Below, piece by piece: positions 24,801 to 33,800 of a DNA stretch of 64,000 nucleotides. The notes below the pieces were generated by a model. The model saw only the letters and a program-made list of their open reading frames with translations. It ran no database searches and had not been told where the DNA came from. Position numbers and translations under genes: made by a program. Numbering within the stretch: the first letter of the stretch is position 1; every line of letters begins with the position of its first letter. The DNA comes from Siphonodentalium dalli (taxonomy: Eukaryota; Mollusca; Scaphopoda; Gadilida; Siphonodentaliidae), in contig CP136064.1 of NCBI GenBank assembly GCA_032622095.1, positions 274,563,614-274,627,613 of the forward strand. Reading direction: 5' to 3'.

Positions 24801-27800
24801 ATGTGAAGACAATAGCTCTGAAATATGGCTACATCGGGGTTTCGCGAGTATATGGCTACATCGGGGTTTCGCGAGTATATGGCTACATCGGGGTTTCGCG
24901 AGTATATGGCTACATCGGGGTTTCGCGAGTTTATGCATTATTATACTCATGTCCATGGTTCTTGGAACGTGTACACGTGTCATATATGTGTCTGCATTAA
25001 TCAATGCTTCTGAGATCTTGGGATATACAGTCTACAATGAAATTCAACATGTACATGTTGTTGGTTCGCAAACATATGTGATGGTAATTGTAATATATGA
25101 TGGTAATTGTAATATATGATGGTAATTGGAACATTGTTTGTGTCTCCAGGCGGAAAGAGCCAGAAAGACAGCAGAGAGTGATTTGGTCGAAGCACAGAAC
25201 AGGATAATCGAATACACCGCCCAATTCAACATCTTGACGGCCAGTAAGAAGAAGTCTGCCGCCGACTGTCTCGCAATGCAGGTACGGTAACTCTAAATAC
25301 ACCATCCATGTCCAACTCAAGTGCACACTTATATTCGCTATTGACAAAACCTGAAGTTCGCAACTAAATTATCATGATGTCGCGTTGGTATGTCCTGTTT
25401 CAATTTGATCATGGTGTCTTACCTTTCGTGTCTTGTACCACGCTCAACCAGACGACTGGATACACTGTAACTTATAATACGAGTATTTTGGAATAAGATG
25501 AACGTTATCAGGTCAGGCACTTCCTGAATTTAACTAATACTATATATTATAGTTTAATTTGATGCCATATCCACTATTTCCCTGTTTGTGTCGAAACTTT
25601 GGGATCGGTCATACCATTGCAATGCCAAATTTCACTTTGACCAACATTGCAGCAAACGAAAAAGCTCTAGATAAAAATCGTTTTGCAACATTTTGCGCTA
25701 GCTTATTTTTATTTAATAATGACATGCATACGTATGCCTTTCTTAGCGGCATTACCATGACGACACAATCGCTCGTCCATGACAATATTTAAACACAGTG
25801 CTTAATGACTGCTTTATATGATGATGATATACCATCGTTCGAGACATGTTATTTCATTAGTGCGATACTGCATTTGAATCATATTTATGGAATATTATAT
25901 TATTTATCCCTCTTTTATCGAATTCACAAAACGGCAATATCCACATTGTACTATACTTGAATATAGCTACACTCAGGATGTGCCTGATCTGTTACAATAT
26001 AACGAATATAGCTACACCCAGGATGTGCCTGGTCTGTTACAATATAACGAATATAGCTACACTCAGGATGTGCCTGGTCTGTTACAATATAACGAATATA
26101 GCTACACCCAGGATGTGCCTGGTCTGTTACAATATAACGAATATAGCTACACCCAGGATGTGCCTGGTCTGTTACAGTATAACGAATATAGCTACACTCA
26201 GGATGTGCCTGGTCTGTTACAATATAACGAATATAGCTACACCCAGGATGTGCCTGGTCTGTTACAGTATAGCGAATATAGCTACACTCAGGATGTGCCT
26301 GGTCTGTTACAATATAACGAATATAGCTACACCCAGGATGTGCCTGGTCTGTTACAGTATAACGAATATAGCTACACTCAGGATGTGCCTGGTCTGTTAC
26401 AATATAACGAATATAGCTACACCCAGGATGTGCCTGGTCTGTTACAGTATAGCGAATATAGCTACACTCAGGATGTGCCTGGTCTGTTACAATATAACGA
26501 ATATAGCTACACTCAGGATGTGCCTGGTCTGTTACAATATAACGAATATAGCTACACCCAGGATGTGCCTGGTCTGTTACAGTATAACGAATATAGCTAC
26601 ACTCAGGATGTGCCTGGTCTGTTACAATATAACGAATATAGCTACACTCAGGATGTGCCTGGTCTGTTACAATATAACGAATATAGCTACACTCAGGATG
26701 TGCCTGGTCTGTTACAGTATAGCGAATATAGCTACACCCAGGATGTGCCTGGTCTGTTACAATATAACGAATATAGCTACACTCAGGATGTGCCTGGTCT
26801 GTTACAATATAACGAATATAGCTACACCCAGGATGTGCCTGGTCTGTTACAGTATAGCGAATATAGCTACACTCAGGATGTGCCTGGTCTGTTACAATAT
26901 AACGAATATAGCTACACCCAGGATGTGCCTGGTCTGTTACAGTATAACGAATATAGCTACACTCAGGATGTGCCTGGTCTGTTACAATATAACGAATATA
27001 GCTACACTCAGGATGTGCCTGGTCTGTTACAGTATAGCGAATATAGCTACACTCAGGATGTGCCTGGTCTGTTACAATATAACGAAGACGAAACAATCTC
27101 ATTTCGCTCAAGGCGACGACAATCTGTGATTCGCCGCAACGAACAGTAGTTATGTGTGTTGAATATTAAATGTACTCAATCCGATCAGAAGGTCCCCATA
27201 CCATCATGATACAACAACAACAACAACAACTTTCCTCAAAATACACTTTAGTTATCAGAATCGATTTATTGCAACAAATAATGCTAACCACTGTCAACTT
27301 TGGTATCAAATTTCCGAAAACTTGTTATTTATCAACATTGTGTTCAACAAAATATGGCCGTATTATCACTAAAGTATCACGAAATTTCACCGTATTACCA
27401 CTTGATTTTAGAGTTATCCATCTTCATCCGCAATTTTGTCCGAGACCCCCCCCACCCCGATTGACCACGTGTTTCTGGGCCACATATTATTACACATCTC
27501 GAGAAATAACAAACGTCAAAAATCGATATCTGATCACTCTGAACTTTGATGGGTGGGTTCCTCGGCTCGAATCAAATATGATTTACCCCCGAAGCCAAAG
27601 AAATAGTAATTTAGGAGCGTCTGATCGGATTGAGTACCTTTAATCCTCTCCATGTCGGCGAGATGCCGCTATTTTAATTGGACCGATCGCCGCGTTGAGT
27701 GAAATGAGGTTGTTTCGTCTTTATTGTACATATACAATAACAACGCAAATCTCTTCCGTTACAGAGTGATCTGGAGGAGATGGCGACTGAGATGAGGAAA

Positions 27801-30800
27801 TTAGAGGAGAGTTGTAAGAAGGCGACAACTGACTCGAATCGTTACTCGGAGCAACTCCGACAGGAGCAGGAACGCTCGGCTCAGGCCGAGAACCTCCGGA
27901 AGAAACTCGATGCGCAGGTCCAGATGCTGCAGCAACGACTGGCTCAAATCGAGGCTAGCTCAAAGAAGGGAGGAAAAATACTGATTCAGAGACTAGAACA
28001 GAGGGTAGGTGTTCCCGGCTACATTAAATATCAGATTTGGATTTTTTCGTACTCGACCTCCGGCAGTTATATTCACCACATATGATTATTTGATAAACCA
28101 GCAGTCAATTCACCAGCCGGTTTCAATTTATAATCCAGGTGGTGAGTGAGGCTGGTTAACCAGTCTTCGCTCGGATAGCTATCGCCGCAGTATAGGAATA
28201 TCCAATGAAGCGACCCGGTTGAAATAAAATAAACCAGGCTGATGAATATGAGCAACAACAAAACAAAACAAAAGGAAAAACAAAGTGCATCAATTTTAAA
28301 GTTTAATGAAAAAAAACCCACATGTTTTGATTTTGCGCTTGACAACCAACTAAACTAAATCGAAGATATAAGATGTGCATGCTTTAAATAATGTTTGTAT
28401 TTTACTTTGTGTTTCTCGTAAACAAGTGTACCTCAGAAAATGATAAAACGCGTATAACATAACCACTGCTGTGTAAATATAAGACTGGTTTGGTACTCTT
28501 GAGCCACCAATTTTGCCGGACCAAATTTTTGTGTATATTTCCAGAAATGACCCAATACACACACATCTTAAATGTCAGTGTAACACGTTTAACCCCTTCT
28601 GTAATAAATGGATTCGCCCATCAATTATATACATGGCAGATTGGGATGATGGATAATGAGGTTATATACTCAAATGGTGGATAATGGATGATGGATAATG
28701 AGGATATATAATCTGTTGATGCATGGATAATGGATAATGAGGATATATAATCATATGATGGATAATGGATGATGGATAATGAGGATATATAATCATATGA
28801 TGCATGGATAATGGATGATGGATAATGAGGATATATAATCAGTTGATGCATGGATAATGGATGATGGATGATGGATAATGGATAATGAGGATATATAATC
28901 ATATGATGGATAATGGATGATGGATAATGAGGATATATAATCAGATGATGCATGGATAATAGATGATGGATAATGAGGATATATAATCAGTTGATGCATG
29001 GATAATGGATGATGGATGATGGATAATGAGGATATATAATCAGTTGATGGATAATGGATGATGGATAATGATGATATATAATCAGATTCAGATCGACTGA
29101 CTGATAATACAATCTTATAATGTTTCCTATTCATTGATGGGAAAAGTTCCGATAATAAAAGGGACCATCCACTAAATGAGTATTTAGTAAAGACATGTTT
29201 AACATTCTCGTTCCAGATTGTAGATTTGGAGATGGAACTCGATAGCGAGAAGAAATATCTCGGCGATGCACAGAAGGCCGTGCGCAGAGCTGAGAGGCGT
29301 GTGAGCGACCTCGAGTTCCAGGTCGAGGAGGAAACCAACAACCAAAGCAAGAGTAAGGACATCGTTGATAATCTACAGGCCAAGCTCCGACAGTACAGAA
29401 AACACATCGAAGAAGCGGTATGTGACTAATATAGTGGTTATTCAAAGATCATTTGCGATTAGTTCTATGGCGGCTCGCTCAAAATTCTGTGACTTTATTA
29501 TTCGGACATCATTTGCCATTAATTCTATGGCCGATTTCTCATAATTCATTCATGTAGTGGTTAAATAGACATCATTTGCGATTTATTTTTATGACGGCTC
29601 GCTCACTATTCAGTTTCAGTGGTTATTCAGACTCTTTGCGATTAATTGTATGGCGGCTCGCTCACAATTCATTCATAGTTCGCTCACACTTCAGTTCAGT
29701 CAGAGTGGTTATTCAGGCATTATTTGCGATTAGTTCTAATGCGGCTTGCTCACAATTCAGTCATAGTGGTTAGTCAGGCACCATTTGCGATTAATTCCAT
29801 GGCGGCTAGCTACTACTTCAGTCATATTGGTTATTCGGACATTATTTGTGATTTATCATATATATGATGGCTAGCTAACAATTCGATAAGATACTTGCAT
29901 CAACGTGATGTCGTCATTTTATTGTTGACACACTTTCTCCTTTGTTTCCAAATTGAGTTGGCCTTCACCGATTAACCTCGTGTTATATTTAGCGTCTGTC
30001 ATAGATGGAACATATTTGATTTTAACCTCGCTTTCATGTATACTCATTGGTTTTACACAACAAGTTATGAACATTATGAATATGAGATGATGATAATAGA
30101 GGTGAGCCCAAGTTATATATCTTAGTTATTTTTCTTCTCCCTTATTAATGTTAAACATGTATGGTATGGTGTATATTTTGGGTGTGGTCACGACATGATG
30201 GGAGTGTGTCGAAATTGAGGACATTTGTCTTAGGTTCAACGTAAACAAAAATGTGGAGGGGTATAGGTCCCATATAGCGTGTTGGGTCCTACATATTGAT
30301 TGATAGACTGTCATAGATTATCTTTTCTGAAACCGAACCATCTGATATGAAACCTATCGTTATGAATATCGTTTTGCTACAATGCTTGGTCGATTCAAGT
30401 TATCTCGAATTCAGAACCAATTTTAACAGTTTTGGAATAATATTTCAGTATGAGACCGTTGAACGCGGTACAATTACTCTTGATCCACAATTATAGCGGT
30501 ACGATCTTCATCTAGAGAAGGAAGCTGATCATAAATTACCACAGTGGAATTTCCTTGAATGAAACTACGTTAAACATGTTCAACTATAAAAATCGACATA
30601 AACCATGCAGTATAATTATATCTGCAGATACCAAATAAAAAAATAAAAAATAAAAATAAACTAATAGTTGTTTTGCTTGATTCAGATTTTGAGTACGAGC
30701 TCAGAGTTATCTAAACATGATTTCTTTTACTCGTTACCATCTTGATTTACAGCAGCATTTCATACCAGCCTGGTGAAAGATAGAAAGCAAACCATTGACA

Positions 30801-33800
30801 GCTGAACGAGCTTCCAAGATAGCGAAAGAACGAGAGTTTATTATGTAATATGTGCTGTTCGCACCTGATTAGTTTCACATTCTTTTGGTCTGCGAACATT
30901 TTGTCACTATCAGAAGAAAATATATTCCTTACTTATACTATTTATTTAACCCTTCACTAGAGAAGTTACGTGGCCTTCTTGATATTGACAACATACACAT
31001 ATTGAAGAACGTTAGCATTAAACATGTATTTGAAACATGCTTTAAACGAATACAACTACGATAGTATACTAATATATATATTTTTTTTATATGCGCATTT
31101 ATATTCACATATTTATACATGTGTGTCTATTTATGTGTGCAGTATAAATATTAATATTTATATTTATATAAGTACTATATGTACATAAATGTTATTTTGT
31201 TTGAACATGAAATTCTGATGAAAATAGTATATTCATACCAATGTATACAGTATATATATATATGTGATCATGCATGTTCCTGCTTAACGTGTGGCTTTTC
31301 GCATTACATTCATTTAGTAAATGAAATATCCCATTCAGTTATACATGTATACACTGGAATGGTCTGTTATTCATTTAGATGGGTGTTCATGTAATAAAAG
31401 CAGGCAACAGATAGAAAAACATATAATACAAGAGCAGAATGATTCTTATTATCTGAACATTTCTAAAGGTCACTACTCGTCAATGAGTATTTAGTATATA
31501 AATCGATAAACAACATGATTGAGCTAATAGAGACTAATACCGCTGCTATAGTTCGTGGCTAAAAGGCTTAAATTAGAATTTATAAGAAATAAACCTGGTT
31601 TTTCTCACCGATATGTCACTCAATTTTAACAGGAAACCATAGCAAACAGCAACCAATCAAAATGCCGCACTCTTCAGCAAGAATTGGATGACGCAGTAGA
31701 GCGTGCTTCCATCAGTGAAATGGCTCTAGAGAAATGTCGCAGTAGAACGCGCAGCGATATCCCCCAGCAGAAATATGGTAAGTAGCGTCGAACATGGTAC
31801 GGGGTGTAAATATAAAGTAGAACTCTTATGGATGTATCCCATCGATACGGTAAGTATAGTTCCGATCATGGGGAGGTAAATATATCCAAGCACGGGGATT
31901 AGAACGTGCAGGGAAATATTAGTCCCAAACAGGGGAATCGTGCCGAACGCGCAGGGATATATGAGATAATCAGAGTTACGGTAAGTAGTCCCCAACATGG
32001 GGGCTGTTGTACGGGCGCTCGACTTTTTTTTTTTGGGGGGGGGGACTTTTTACTTTCTATATATTCATTGTTGTAACACAGTTTTTGTAGAATATGCATT
32101 GTGTATACACAGCAATATAACAAAATAGATTCAAATTAACATTAAATGGGATAATTCTGCCAGAATTGTGAAAAATACTGTAATTTTCCACAATTTACCC
32201 CTGAAATACCATTCAATTTGCCCGAATTTAACAGAAAATATCTCCCAATTTGCACGAAAATTGTCAAAATGTTTAGCTTTCAAACAGTTTGTTTTGGGAG
32301 GGGCGGGGCTGCAGCCACACAATCGCAGCATGTATTGGGGGGATGTAGATCAGAACGCGCAGGGATACCTCCCAGCAGAAGACGATGATTAGTCCGGAAC
32401 ATGGGAAGGTAAATATAGATCCCATCGATATCCTCTAGCAATAATACGATGTATAGGCACTACCATTGATGTTAGGATATACTGGATTCATGTCGACTTT
32501 CAAAAGAGTTTTGGTATATGAGTAGGAATATACTGGGATACAAGTGCATGGGAACAACCCGGAATAAAACAGGGATATATAGGTGGGAATATCCTTCTAT
32601 AATAATGGAATCGAAATTTTGTCGGGATTATAACGTAATATCGGTAACATTAAACTCGATTACGCGCTGGAGAATGTCGGTAGTGCAACACTATAATAGG
32701 ACAATTTCGTGACTATTTGTAATATGAAACACCAGTGAGCCTGAGTGAGGTGACATGATATTTTCTGTATTGATTGCATGCTTATCCATCTCCACAGTTA
32801 GGCACTCCCGCATTTCATCATTGTGTCGAAATTTGAAATTTCGAAAAATCCCAGGTGATTTTCTCTATGAGGATATGTTTGGGCTTTTTTCGGCATTCGA
32901 TAAGTCAAAGATTACTAGGATTTAAATGCTGTACTGCAATTAATTAAAGAGAAACACCTCGACCTGATTCCCGTTATACGAACGAACCTGATAGATGTAT
33001 ATTGCTCGTTCGGCGGACGCAATATTTGTATTTCTGAACGCCAATGATTGGTATAATCTCACGTCATATATGTTTATTATTTCACCTGTTTATGCTATTG
33101 GTAATTTTGCAACTGAAATATATTGGATGTGTTGTGATTTTTGTGTGTTGCGTATTGTGTCTGTTGTGATATATATTATTCTATTCTGATTAACGTGTAT
33201 CTGCTTGTTCCAGTAAGGCGTGGTTCCGTCAGTGAAATGGCCCTAGATCAATGTCGCAGTAGAACGCAAAAGGATGTCTCCCAGCAGAAATATGGTAAGT
33301 AGTTCCGAAAACGAGATGTAAAATATAAATTAGAACGCGAAAGGATATCCCATCGATACGGTAAGTATAGTCCCGATCGTGGGGAGGTAAATAGAGCCAA
33401 ACACGGGGATTAGAACGCGCATGGAATATTAGTCCCTAACAGGGGCCACTCTTATAACTAATGTGTAGAAACGATTACACATTAAATGTGTAAACCTGGT
33501 TAATATACATAGCAATGTGTAGTTTTACATACAAATACATTGACCATGTGCCGTTCTACACATAGTGTGTATATTTTGTTACACACAATTGTGTAAGAAC
33601 GTAGACATGCGCATTGCGGTGCCTTCAGTTTCAGTCTTCAGTCTGCTACGTGACGGCCATATTGTTTGAGTATATTTTTTGGAATACAATCTACAGCGAT
33701 CGTAGACAAGGATGTAAGTTCAGAATTCCAATTTGTGGGTTTAGTATTAATAGTATATGAGGATTTATTTGTTAAACTTTCATGGCGATTACTGCCCTTA

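Noticed and set aside
25887-27149. 420-codon open frame (and 390- and 386-codon frames) as a repeat-protein gene
   Set aside because: The frames exist because a stop-free 45-bp unit is repeated 25 times. Several frames on both strands are open at once, unique sequence outside the repeat is short, and the location is inside a myosin intron. Kept as a finding only.
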